Positions 18,063 through 26,254 of a stretch of DNA of 55,432 nt are shown here, piece after piece. The notes under the pieces are model-generated. The model did not search any database. It was not told the origin of the DNA and saw only the letters and a program-made list of their open reading frames with translations. The position numbers and the translations under genes were made by a program. How positions within the stretch are numbered: the stretch's first letter is position 1; the number at the start of each line of letters is the position of its first letter. This DNA comes from Betaproteobacteria bacterium (GTDB lineage Bacteria; Pseudomonadota; Gammaproteobacteria; Burkholderiales; Burkholderiaceae_C), in the NCBI GenBank assembly GCA_009919175.1, contig RGCL01000012.1:1-55432 (forward strand). Reading direction: 5' to 3'.

Positions 18063-18340
18063 GCCCCCGGCTCACCGGCGCATCCTGAATTGGGCGCCAA
18101 TCTTCATTGACTAGGGAAAGCACTAGGATGTGCACCATCCCTGCGGGGTGGGGCTTTGCCATGGCGTGTGCTGCTTAAGTTGTTGAAATCGTTCCTTTTT
18201 TATGTCTGACCATGCTTGGAAGGCCGATGTTGATCGAGCACTTCACTCTGCATTGATAGAAATATAAAGTAAACAATTCCATCCTTTCGACGTTAATAAT
18301 TCATTCGATTGAATTAATTAATGCTACTAAAGGATTTAAA
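18063..18340 (+). promoter_or_regulatory. AT-rich leader upstream of the chitinase gene
   Basis: This 278-bp gap becomes strongly AT-rich from about 18180. An inverted repeat TAATTCA (18297-18303) / TGAATTA (18310-18316), with a 6-bp spacer, sits 24 bp before the start codon and could be an operator or RNA hairpin. A 7-bp stem-loop (CCATCCC/GGGGTGG, about 18134-18150) follows the GST gene but lacks a real U tract. I could not define a convincing -35/-10 pair. Confidence 0.4.
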
Positions 18341-21300
18341 TTGAATTCAAACCAGTTTCGAGGGTGGATTAAAGGGGTCCTCATGACCGTGTTGAGCGCA
18401 TCGATGGGGTGTGCTGTTGCCCAAGCCCAGACCACTGGCTTTGGCAAACAAAAGGTCATAGGTTATTACCTTCCCAATCCAGAGTTCCCTGTGTCTGCCA
18501 TAGACGCAGGCAAATTCAAAAAGCTGACCCACATTCACTATGCATTTGTGACGGTGGTGAATGGGCAACTGCGTTTTTTGGCCGACGACACCAACGCACC
18601 GCAAAACGTGAGGCAGTTGGTGGAGCTCAAGAAAGACAACCATAACCTGAAAATTTGTGCGTCCATGGGGGGGTGGACTGAAACGAACACCGATGAGCGC
18701 GCCAAAAATAATCGCAGGCATTACGAAGCGGCCATGGCCACCGACAGCAGCCGCGCTGCGTTTGCAGCCAATGTCAGGGCCTTCATGGCCTCAACGGGTT
18801 TTGATTGCTTTGACATCGACATGGAGCATCCGGGCTGGGACAACCAGACCGGTCCCTCAGGCAGTGGATTCCAGGAGGCCTACAACTTTGGCAAATTACT
18901 CGAAGCCCTCAAAAAAGAATTTGCTGGCCGCTATGAGTTGAGCATTGCCTCGGCAGGCAGTTTTTGGTTCCTGCAATTCCACTGCCCCTTCATCGAATGG
19001 TGGGCGCAAAATCTGGACTCGCTCAACACCATGACGTACGACTTGTCCGGGAGTTGGGACAGGTTCACGGGGCACAACGCCAACCTGTATGGATCCAGAA
19101 CGCCAACGCCTGCAGCAGCGGGGGGGTATTACAACTTCATGCGGGATGCCAGTTACATCAACGTGGGTTGGGGCAATCTCGTGCGTCAAGCACCGGGCTC
19201 AGGCAACGGCCGTTTCCCCAACTACCCTTTGTCGGTTGACACCCTGGTCAAGGAATTGGTGGCATTGGGCGTTCCTCGCAGCAAAATCGTTTTGGGCGTG
19301 CCTTTTTATGGCCGAGCCTTCAAGGGCGTGCCCGCCATGAACAATGGACTTTTCCAATCCCACACCACCGAGGGGGGTGACCCTTACACCGGGGACCCCT
19401 CATGGATAGTGGGCTGCGATCGTTGCCTGAAAGACAACGAGCCTCGGTTTGTGACCTATGCGGATGTGAAAAACATGTTGGCCAACAGCAGCCTTGGCTA
19501 TCAGGTGTTTCGCGATCCTGATGCGATGGTGCCTTACCTTTACAACGCATCGCGTGGGGTGTATGTCACTTATGACGATGTGACCTCGATCAAGCAAAAA
19601 GGGGCATACATTCTCGAAAATGGCTTGGGCGGCGGCATGTTCTGGCACCTTGGCCAAGACACCATGGATGGAGAATTGTTGGGCGCATTCCACAGTGTGC
19701 TCAACGGCACACCGGGCGAAGCCGCTCAGTTTGCTACGCGCAACTCTCAGGGAGTACGGTACACACCCTGGTTACCCACACCTGAAACTTTTTCAGCGGG
19801 CAAGACCTATTCGTACAACGCCGTGGTCGTGGACGCGGCCAACAATGTATGGCGTGCTGAAAGCCCTCAGGCTGGTGCTCAACCCAATGCCAGTACGGGT
19901 TGGGTCTTGTTGGGGGTGAGTAAAAACGAAGGGATTGCCTTTCATTCCCTTCAGGTCGCAAAACTCGGCACAGGTGACATGAATGGCATGAAGGTGGAGT
20001 TGCCCACATCCTCAGCGCCACCAGCGGTCAATCCTTCACCGGTCACACCTTCACCCGTTGCACCTTCACCCGTTGCACCTTCACCCGTTGCACCTTCACC
20101 CGTTGCACCTTCACCCGTTGCACCTTCACCAGTTGCACCTTCACCGGTCACACCTTCACCGGTCACACCTTCACCAGTCACACCTTCACCAGTCACACCT
20201 TCACCAGTCACACCTTCACCGGTCACACCTTCACCGGTTGCACCTTCACCGGTTGCACCTTCACCGATGAACCCAGCCGCTTCCAACTGGATCAGCGGAA
20301 CGCCCTACAAAGCGGGTCAGCTGGCGAGGGGATCGAATGGCACGGTGTATCAATGCAAACCTTGGCCTTACGAGGGTTGGTGCACAAGCCATGATCCCGC
20401 TGGAATCTATGGATCGCAGGCTTGGGATGTGGCTTCATCAGTGCCTACTCAACCAGGCTCAGCTGCTGCGCCCCTATGGGTGAATGGGACGCAGTACAGG
20501 GCAGGACATCAGGTGACGGGTTTCAATGGATCAATCTACCAATGCAAACCCTGGCCTTATGAAGGATGGTGTGCAGGCTTGGATCCGGTTGGCATCTATG
20601 GTTCGCAAGCCTGGGAATTGGCAAAAGCAAGTGTTGCCCAGCCCCCAACAAACTCAAATCCAGCCCCTTCACCGGTCACACCCTCGCCGGTCACACCTTC
20701 ACCGGTCACACCCTCGCCGGTCACACCTTCGCCGGTCACACCTTCGCCGGTCACACCTTCTCCGGTCACACCTTCTCCGGTCACACCTTCTCCGGTCACA
20801 CCTTCTCCGGTCACACCTTCTCCGCTCGTGCCGTCGCCCAGCCCGATACCTGGTCCGACGCCTGCGCCTGTTGCAGCGATGCCCACCAAGCCCACGATTG
20901 CATGGACCTCACCAACTGCGTCACCCAATGAGTCACGCAAACTGACCTGGAACATGTACTGGGGACAGCGCGCTGAAAAATGGCGCATCCACGTGAATGG
21001 CCAGCCCGGAGCAGACATCACCAGTTTTGATAGCACGGGACCCCTGACTCAGGCGGGTGCCCAGGCTGGCAGTTTCACCCATGTCTTTCAAGCCAACACG
21101 CAACTCGAGGTCGAACTGTGCAATGGCAACAACTGTGTCAAAAGCGATGCCGTGAACATCGCCCTGCAGCGCTCAGCGGGTGCACCACCATCACCGTCCA
21201 CCCCCGTGCCGTTGCCCTCGCCATCCCAGCCGGCTGCTAACCCTGCCTATCCCTGCGCTGGAACGGTGCCAGGGAAGGTGGAAACGGTGACGGCGGCTTG

Positions 21301-22846
21301 TCTGGCCAAGCTGGAAGAGATCCAGTTTGGGGGCGAAAAACTGGTGCCTGGCAAGTTGGGACACATTCCACTGGCTGCCAATGGCAAGCCAGCCAAGGAG
21401 GCCTATGGATACTTTGTGGAGTGGTCCCAATACGGCCGCAAGTTCAATGTGAGTCACATCAATGCAGCGCAATACTCCAAAGTCTTGTTCTCGTTCCTGA
21501 GGCTCATGCCAGATGGCAGTTTGAAGATCACCGACGAATGGGCCACACTCCAAGCCTCCAATGGCATGTCGGCATCAGCAGATGGCAAGGCCAACCTGTT
21601 TGACTACACCCAGCCCGAAAAAGATCGTGGCATCATGCTGGCGTTGACCTACCTCAAGGCCCGCCACCCCCATCTGAAGACGTCTTTCTCGGTGGGCGGC
21701 TGGACGCTCTCTGGCCAGTTCTCCAGCGTGATGGCCAATCCCCAAACTCGGGCCGCCTTTGTGCGCAACGTCCTCAACTTTGCAAATCAGTATGGCTTTG
21801 ATGGCGTTGACATCGATTGGGAATACCCTGTTGTGGGTGGCAACACCGACGCGGCCATGGCTGGGGTGAACTATGTGGAGGTCAATCGTGGGTCTCCATC
21901 TGACGCGATCAACTTTGTGCTCATGCTCAAAGAGTTGCGTGATGCCGTGAATGCTGAGGCCATGGTCAATCCCAGAACCAAAACGGGCAAGAAGGAAATA
22001 TCAACGGCGGTGGGCCTCAACCCCAAGACCATTGATGCACTGGATTTTTCGCAGTTCATTCCATTCATCGACACCGTCAACCTGATGTCGTATGACTTCA
22101 ATGGTGGATGGTCCTCTGTGGCATCGCACAACGCACCGCTCTACAACAACCAAGGGAGTGCGGCAGTGGCAAAAGGCGGCGATCAGTTGCACTCCGAATT
22201 CAACAATTACGATGCCGTGCTCAACATCCTTTGGAATGCGTCAGGTCGCAAAGGCATGCGCAAGTCGGCATCGGTGACTCAGGCGCAGCGTGAAGCCGTC
22301 CTGTCTTCCCCAGTCGCGCAACAAGTCCTGCCCAAGTTGATTCTGGGTCTGGCTTACTATGGCCGCTCCTGGTCCACCAGCGAAGCCATGCCGCAGTCCA
22401 CGGCTTACACACCCTGGTTCAAGGGGGGCGCAGCAACGGGTGGTTCGTTTGAAAACGGCGTATGGGACACCGCGGACGTGATCTATGTCCGCGACAACAA
22501 ACAAGGCTTGATGACAGCACGAGGACGTCAGGTTTCTGCGGCAGTGACTTCTGCCCGGTTCATGGGTGAAGCATGGGACCAATTCGCCTGCGCCAATCTT
22601 GCCTGGATCAATTTGGGCGGCTCAACCCAATTGGTGTCTTACAACGACGAAGACTCCTTGCAGCACATGGCCCGTTTTGTCACCGATCAAGGCATGGCAG
22701 GGACCATGGTTTGGGAAATGGACGGCGACACACACGGTGAGGGCAGTTATCGCCTCTCCAGAGCGGTGATGCATGGCTTTGCCAAGCAGCCCAACAACAT
22801 CGATGGCAAACCGCTCAAGACTTGTGTCAAAGGCGGTCGAGAGTAA
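18341..22846 (+). CDS. Modular chitinase with two GH18 domains, two CBM5/12-like modules and a ChiA_N module
   Basis: A 1501-residue secreted protein. The TTG start at 18341 is supported by AAAGGA (18329-18334) six bases upstream and a signal peptide ending AVAQAQ. Order: GH18 domain 1 (about 35-450) with the DxxDxDxE motif at D155-E162; PSPV/T linker (about 564-643); CBM5/12-like module (about 649-700, with YQCKPWPYEGWC); second such module (712-765); second PSPV/T linker; Ig-like ChiA_N-type module (about 848-945, ending VELCNGNNCVKSDAV); GH18 domain 2 (about 1015-1490) with DGVDIDWE at D1154-E1161. The catalytic glutamates are E162 and E1161. Domain 2 with its ChiA_N module resembles Serratia ChiA, while domain 1 is of a different GH18 subtype. 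It should hydrolyse chitin outside the cell. Confidence 0.95.
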   Translation: MNSNQFRGWIKGVLMTVLSASMGCAVAQAQTTGFGKQKVIGYYLPNPEFPVSAIDAGKFKKLTHIHYAFVTVVNGQLRFLADDTNAPQNVRQLVELKKDNHNLKICASMGGWTETNTDERAKNNRRHYEAAMATDSSRAAFAANVRAFMASTGFDCFDIDMEHPGWDNQTGPSGSGFQEAYNFGKLLEALKKEFAGRYELSIASAGSFWFLQFHCPFIEWWAQNLDSLNTMTYDLSGSWDRFTGHNANLYGSRTPTPAAAGGYYNFMRDASYINVGWGNLVRQAPGSGNGRFPNYPLSVDTLVKELVALGVPRSKIVLGVPFYGRAFKGVPAMNNGLFQSHTTEGGDPYTGDPSWIVGCDRCLKDNEPRFVTYADVKNMLANSSLGYQVFRDPDAMVPYLYNASRGVYVTYDDVTSIKQKGAYILENGLGGGMFWHLGQDTMDGELLGAFHSVLNGTPGEAAQFATRNSQGVRYTPWLPTPETFSAGKTYSYNAVVVDAANNVWRAESPQAGAQPNASTGWVLLGVSKNEGIAFHSLQVAKLGTGDMNGMKVELPTSSAPPAVNPSPVTPSPVAPSPVAPSPVAPSPVAPSPVAPSPVAPSPVTPSPVTPSPVTPSPVTPSPVTPSPVTPSPVAPSPVAPSPMNPAASNWISGTPYKAGQLARGSNGTVYQCKPWPYEGWCTSHDPAGIYGSQAWDVASSVPTQPGSAAAPLWVNGTQYRAGHQVTGFNGSIYQCKPWPYEGWCAGLDPVGIYGSQAWELAKASVAQPPTNSNPAPSPVTPSPVTPSPVTPSPVTPSPVTPSPVTPSPVTPSPVTPSPVTPSPVTPSPLVPSPSPIPGPTPAPVAAMPTKPTIAWTSPTASPNESRKLTWNMYWGQRAEKWRIHVNGQPGADITSFDSTGPLTQAGAQAGSFTHVFQANTQLEVELCNGNNCVKSDAVNIALQRSAGAPPSPSTPVPLPSPSQPAANPAYPCAGTVPGKVETVTAACLAKLEEIQFGGEKLVPGKLGHIPLAANGKPAKEAYGYFVEWSQYGRKFNVSHINAAQYSKVLFSFLRLMPDGSLKITDEWATLQASNGMSASADGKANLFDYTQPEKDRGIMLALTYLKARHPHLKTSFSVGGWTLSGQFSSVMANPQTRAAFVRNVLNFANQYGFDGVDIDWEYPVVGGNTDAAMAGVNYVEVNRGSPSDAINFVLMLKELRDAVNAEAMVNPRTKTGKKEISTAVGLNPKTIDALDFSQFIPFIDTVNLMSYDFNGGWSSVASHNAPLYNNQGSAAVAKGGDQLHSEFNNYDAVLNILWNASGRKGMRKSASVTQAQREAVLSSPVAQQVLPKLILGLAYYGRSWSTSEAMPQSTAYTPWFKGGAATGGSFENGVWDTADVIYVRDNKQGLMTARGRQVSAAVTSARFMGEAWDQFACANLAWINLGGSTQLVSYNDEDSLQHMARFVTDQGMAGTMVWEMDGDTHGEGSYRLSRAVMHGFAKQPNNIDGKPLKTCVKGGRE
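20030..20269. repeat. 15-bp tandem repeats encoding PSPV[A/T] linker, 16 units
   Basis: Sixteen in-frame 15-bp units of the type CCTTCACCGGTCACA/CCTTCACCCGTTGCA encode a Pro-Ser-rich linker between GH18 domain 1 and the chitin-binding modules. Long runs of nearly identical units suggest recent slippage expansion, so the unit number is likely to vary between strains. Confidence 0.9.
20666..20830. repeat. 15-bp tandem repeats encoding PSPVT linker, 11 units
   Basis: Eleven in-frame 15-bp units follow the second chitin-binding module. The last four full units are identical (CCTTCTCCGGTCACA). They form a flexible linker to the ChiA_N/GH18 half of the chitinase. Confidence 0.9.
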
Positions 22847-22873
22847 AACCACGCGCAACGTACTTTGAACCAC

Positions 22874-22905
22874 ACACCCATCAGAACCGCTGGTGGGTGT
22901 TTTTT
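22874..22905 (+). terminator. Rho-independent terminator of the chitinase gene
   Basis: ACACCCATCAG (22874-22884) pairs with CTGGTGGGTGT (22890-22900), an 11-bp stem with one G-U pair and a 5-nt loop. It is followed directly by five more T residues. It lies 28 bp after the stop codon. Confidence 0.9.
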
Positions 22906-22952
22906 GGACGCTGCCTTGCAACGTGACCTTGAAAGCCCAAAGGGCCAGGGTG

Positions 22953-23441
22953 TCAGCTGGCCGATATGCGCCTGCGCAACCAGAGCACCAGGTTGCCCAC
23001 CACGGGCAATTGCGCATACACCTGGGTCGCCGAATCCCAATGGTCCCAATGGGTGTGAATCAGCCACTGCATGCGGCCGTCGGGCAAGCGGTCACAGCGC
23101 CAGCGACATTCGCTCAGGCCTTCGATGTGCTGCGACCGGTTTTGCCCCATCACCCGGATGCTGAAATCAAAATCCCAGGCCAGATATAGGGTGCTGCCTT
23201 GGGCTGCGACATGGCGGATTGCAAAGCGCGGCGCCATCAACTGCACATACATGTCTTCAAAAATGTGACGCATGGCCGCAAGGCCTTTGACATCGTTGAA
23301 GGGGTCACGGAAATGGACATCCGGCGCATACAGTTGGCCCAGTTGGTCCAGTCGATCGGGCGAGAGGTTTTCAAACGCATGAACCAGTGCGTCAATGCGT
23401 TCTGTGGGGATGTCCACTTGAGGGGAAAAGGGCGACATCAT
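22953..23441 (-). CDS. NTF2-like (SnoaL-type) protein
   Basis: A 162-residue cone-fold NTF2-like protein (IDALVHAFENLSPDRLDQL, YAPDVHFRDPFNDVKGLAAM, DGRMQWLIHTHWDHWDSA). Such proteins accompany an SDR, a FAD oxidoreductase, DUF1365 and a CFA-like methyltransferase in stress- or light-induced lipid operons. Its exact role is unknown. It is the last gene of the six-gene operon. Its first ATG (23441) overlaps the SDR stop (ATGA); a second ATG is at 23438. Confidence 0.8.
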   Translation of the reverse strand: MMSPFSPQVDIPTERIDALVHAFENLSPDRLDQLGQLYAPDVHFRDPFNDVKGLAAMRHIFEDMYVQLMAPRFAIRHVAAQGSTLYLAWDFDFSIRVMGQNRSQHIEGLSECRWRCDRLPDGRMQWLIHTHWDHWDSATQVYAQLPVVGNLVLWLRRRISAS

Positions 23442-24208
23442 GATGGCGTCAGGCGCGAGGCTAGTCTAAGGTAAAGCCCATAGGGCAACAGCCGCAGTGC
23501 TTTCATCACATGGGTGAATCGTTTGGGGAAGTGGACCTCAAACACACCTTTGCCCCATTGATCAATCATGGCTTGGGCGGCCGCCTCGGGCTCGATGAGG
23601 GCGGGCATCTGGAAATCATTCTGTGCAGTGAGCGGCGTGCGAACAAAGCCCGGATGAACCACGCTCACCCCCACGCCATGGTCTTTAAGGTCGAGGTGAA
23701 GCACTTCGGCAAAATGGGTCAAGGCCGCTTTGCTGGGTCCATAGGCCAGGCTTTTGGGCAAGCCTCTGAATCCGGCCACACTGGAAATCAGGCTCACATG
23801 CCCTCGACCCTGTTTGAGCAAATGGGGCAAGACGGCATCCACGCAATGGACGGCGCCGTCGTAGTTGATGCGCATGTGTTTGTGCATCTCCTCAGCATTG
23901 AAGGCCGTGGCGCGCTGCGGCAAGTAGTGCCCCACGCAGTAGACCACCAAATGCAAGCCGTGATGGGTGTGCACCTGGGTGCTGGCGCGTGCAACGGCCT
24001 GGGCATCGGTGACATCTAGGGGCACAGCCAGGGCACCTGGATGGGTGCTGGCAAAGGCCTCAAGAGCCCAAGCCTGGCGGGCTGACACCGTCACACGTGC
24101 GCCCAACGCGTGCAAGCGACTGGCCAGGGCAAGACCAATTCCACTGGACGCGCCCACCACCCACACCGGCAGGCCTGACCAATTCTTAAGGGGTGGATTC
24201 AGCGACAT
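23438..24208 (-). CDS. Short-chain dehydrogenase/reductase
   Basis: A 256-residue SDR. The nucleotide-binding GASSGIGLALA motif is at residues 19-29. The catalytic Ser lies in SLISSVAGFRG and the YxxxK motif in YGPSKAAL. It is a classical SDR with NAD(P) cofactor; the substrate is presumably a lipid intermediate, given its neighbours. It begins 10 bp after the CFA-like gene and overlaps the NTF2-like gene by 4 bp. Confidence 0.88.
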   Translation of the reverse strand: MSLNPPLKNWSGLPVWVVGASSGIGLALASRLHALGARVTVSARQAWALEAFASTHPGALAVPLDVTDAQAVARASTQVHTHHGLHLVVYCVGHYLPQRATAFNAEEMHKHMRINYDGAVHCVDAVLPHLLKQGRGHVSLISSVAGFRGLPKSLAYGPSKAALTHFAEVLHLDLKDHGVGVSVVHPGFVRTPLTAQNDFQMPALIEPEAAAQAMIDQWGKGVFEVHFPKRFTHVMKALRLLPYGLYLRLASRLTPS

Positions 24209-24218
24209 GGTGTGGACA

Positions 24219-25427
24219 TCAATCGCGAGCCAGGGTGAACTGGATCACATCGGTGCTGGCCTCTTCAAACCCTGCCTCACAGTAGCTCAGATAAAACTGC
24301 CAGGTGCGGATGAACGTTTCATCAAAGCCCATGCCCAATACTTGTCCCTGCTTGGCCATGAAAGTGGATTGCCATCGGCGCAAGGTCTCGGCGTAGTCCA
24401 GACGCAGGCTGAATTCGTCCACCACGCGCAAGCCTGCCGCCTGTGCATGCTTGCGAAATTCGCTGGGGCTGGGCAAGCAGCCGCCCGGGAAGATGAATTG
24501 CTGGATGAAGTCGGTGCCCCGGATGTAGCGGTCAAACAAGGCGTCATCGATGGTGATGGTCTGGATGCAGGCCCGTCCACCCGGGCGAAGTGCTTCATGC
24601 ACCGCCTTGAAGTAAGCCGGCCAATAGGCTTGACCCACGGCCTCAAACATTTCGATGGAGCACACGGCATCAAAGGGCGCATCGTGGGTGTCGCGATAGT
24701 CCTGCAATCGCAAATCGGCACTGAGCCCTTTGGATTGCAGCCGCTCGTTGGCGTACGCCAATTGGGCCGGGCTCAAAGTGAGGCCAGTGACTTGCGCGCC
24801 ATGGTCGCGCACGGCCACCTCGGCCAAGCCGCCCCAGCCACATCCAATCTCCAGCACGCGCGAGCCGGGGGTGACGCCGGCCTGGGCAAGCACGCGCTCG
24901 ATCTTGAGCTGCTGAGCTTGGGCCAAAGGCCGGTCTAACTTGCCCTCAAAGCTGGCTGCCGAATACATCATGGTTTCGTCCAGCCACAGTTGATAGAAGG
25001 CATTGCCCAGGTCGTAGTGCGCCTGAATGTTGCGTTTGCTGTTGGCCTTGGTGTTGCGACGCATCCAATGGTGGACACGATTGAGCAAATTGCCCAGCCA
25101 ATGGCCGTGGATGAGGTCTTCCAGATGGCGGCGATTGATGAGCACCAGGCGCAACAAGGCGGTGAGGTCTGGCGTTTCCCACAAACCCTTGCGATAGGCC
25201 TGGGCAAAACCAATGTCGCCACTGGCCATGGTCATGTCAAACACTTCCCAATCGTGGATGCGCAGCGACGCACAAGGCCCCTGGTTTTGGCCCATGTGGA
25301 CCGTTTGACCTGTGGGCAGCACCAGTCTCAACTGACCATGTGGCAGGCGTGAGATGAGTTGCAGGGCTTTGCGAGACGAGCGAGGCGCGGCGTGCGCGAC
25401 AAAAGGTGCATGGGTGGATGTGCTCAT
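24219..25427 (-). CDS. Cyclopropane-fatty-acid-synthase-like SAM methyltransferase
   Basis: About 402 residues from ATG 25427, preceded by GAGGAGA. The SAM-binding motif is VLEIGCGWGGLAEVAV, with family segments YDLGNAFYQLWLDETMMYS upstream and GRACIQTITIDDALFDRYIRGTDFIQQFIFPGG downstream. The enzyme adds a methylene or methyl group to unsaturated acyl chains of membrane phospholipids. Homologues in this gene setting have been linked to furan fatty acid synthesis. The start overlaps the DUF1365 stop (ATGA). A longer in-frame start at 25607 lies inside DUF1365 and is rejected. Confidence 0.9.
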   Translation of the reverse strand: MSTSTHAPFVAHAAPRSSRKALQLISRLPHGQLRLVLPTGQTVHMGQNQGPCASLRIHDWEVFDMTMASGDIGFAQAYRKGLWETPDLTALLRLVLINRRHLEDLIHGHWLGNLLNRVHHWMRRNTKANSKRNIQAHYDLGNAFYQLWLDETMMYSAASFEGKLDRPLAQAQQLKIERVLAQAGVTPGSRVLEIGCGWGGLAEVAVRDHGAQVTGLTLSPAQLAYANERLQSKGLSADLRLQDYRDTHDAPFDAVCSIEMFEAVGQAYWPAYFKAVHEALRPGGRACIQTITIDDALFDRYIRGTDFIQQFIFPGGCLPSPSEFRKHAQAAGLRVVDEFSLRLDYAETLRRWQSTFMAKQGQVLGMGFDETFIRTWQFYLSYCEAGFEEASTDVIQFTLARD

Positions 25428-26254
25428 GCAGATCTCCTCATCGAAGGCGTGGTGGACAGGGTGGGTTTGTCTTCTGGGACAGCCACAGTGATGGTGTTCG
25501 CAGGGGGCTCGGGCTTGCTGAAAAAAGGCACATGCTTGAGCCACAGCTTGAGGGCTTGCCAGTGAATGCGTGCGATGACCCCAAGGCTGAGCAAGGGGAA
25601 GCGCCACATCATGCGGCGCACACTGGCCGGGGTCATGGGTTCAAGGGCTCCGCTGACGCTGGTGATCAACAAAGGGCCTTGCTCATCGCCATGCTCGATG
25701 CGCACGACCAGCCTCTCGGGCAATTTGTCGTGACTTCTCATGAAACGAAAGCGGTAGTGACCCTTGACCTCGCAAAAGGGCGACACATGAAAGTGCTTGT
25801 CTGCCATCAGCGTCTGTCCCATGCGGGGGCGATCAAGCAAATAGCAATGCCGCTCGCCAAAGGTGTTGTTCACCTCGACCACAATGGCGCGCAGTTGGCC
25901 GTCTTCGGCATGGCAATGCCAAAAACTCACCGGCTTGAAGGCGTAGCCCAGCACACGGGGATAGCAATGCAGCCAGATGTCGCCCGTGGCGTCATCAATG
26001 CCATGCTCATGCAGCAAAGACGTCAGCCAGGCCAGGGCGCCACCTTGGCTGGCGTCTCGCCCATCGCCATGGTCCTGGTCATGAAAAGACAGCCAGCCCA
26101 GGCGATTGACGCTCAAGCCCCACTGCGACGCCTGGCTCAATGCCCGCATGGGCAGCCAAAGGAAAAAGGTTGGATAGGCAAAGGCATGAACATGCGGGCG
26201 CGTGCGGGAGTGACGCACTTCGCCTTCTGCGATGAATGCCTGGGCGGGTTTCAT
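25424..26254 (-). CDS. DUF1365 family protein
   Basis: A 276-residue protein with the family's usual landmarks: EGEVRHSRTRPHVHAFAYPTFF at the N-terminus, LHCYPRVLGYAFKPVSFWHC in the middle, and ADKHFHVSPFCEVKGHYRF. The biochemical function is unproven; it always co-occurs with the FAD oxidoreductase and CFA-like enzyme. Both ends overlap neighbours by ATGA, so translation is coupled across the operon. Confidence 0.9.
   Translation of the reverse strand: MKPAQAFIAEGEVRHSRTRPHVHAFAYPTFFLWLPMRALSQASQWGLSVNRLGWLSFHDQDHGDGRDASQGGALAWLTSLLHEHGIDDATGDIWLHCYPRVLGYAFKPVSFWHCHAEDGQLRAIVVEVNNTFGERHCYLLDRPRMGQTLMADKHFHVSPFCEVKGHYRFRFMRSHDKLPERLVVRIEHGDEQGPLLITSVSGALEPMTPASVRRMMWRFPLLSLGVIARIHWQALKLWLKHVPFFSKPEPPANTITVAVPEDKPTLSTTPSMRRSA

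Noticed and set aside
19951-20286. Minus-strand frame of TGEGVTGEG repeats
   Set aside because: Mirror translation of the chitinase linker repeat; not an independent gene.
20030-20830. Regularly spaced short repeats that could suggest a CRISPR array
   Set aside because: Units are contiguous 15-bp codon repeats encoding PSPV/T linkers inside an open frame, with no unique spacers.
23967-24938. 323-residue plus-strand open frame
   Set aside because: Antisense to the SDR and CFA-like genes; no motif of its own.
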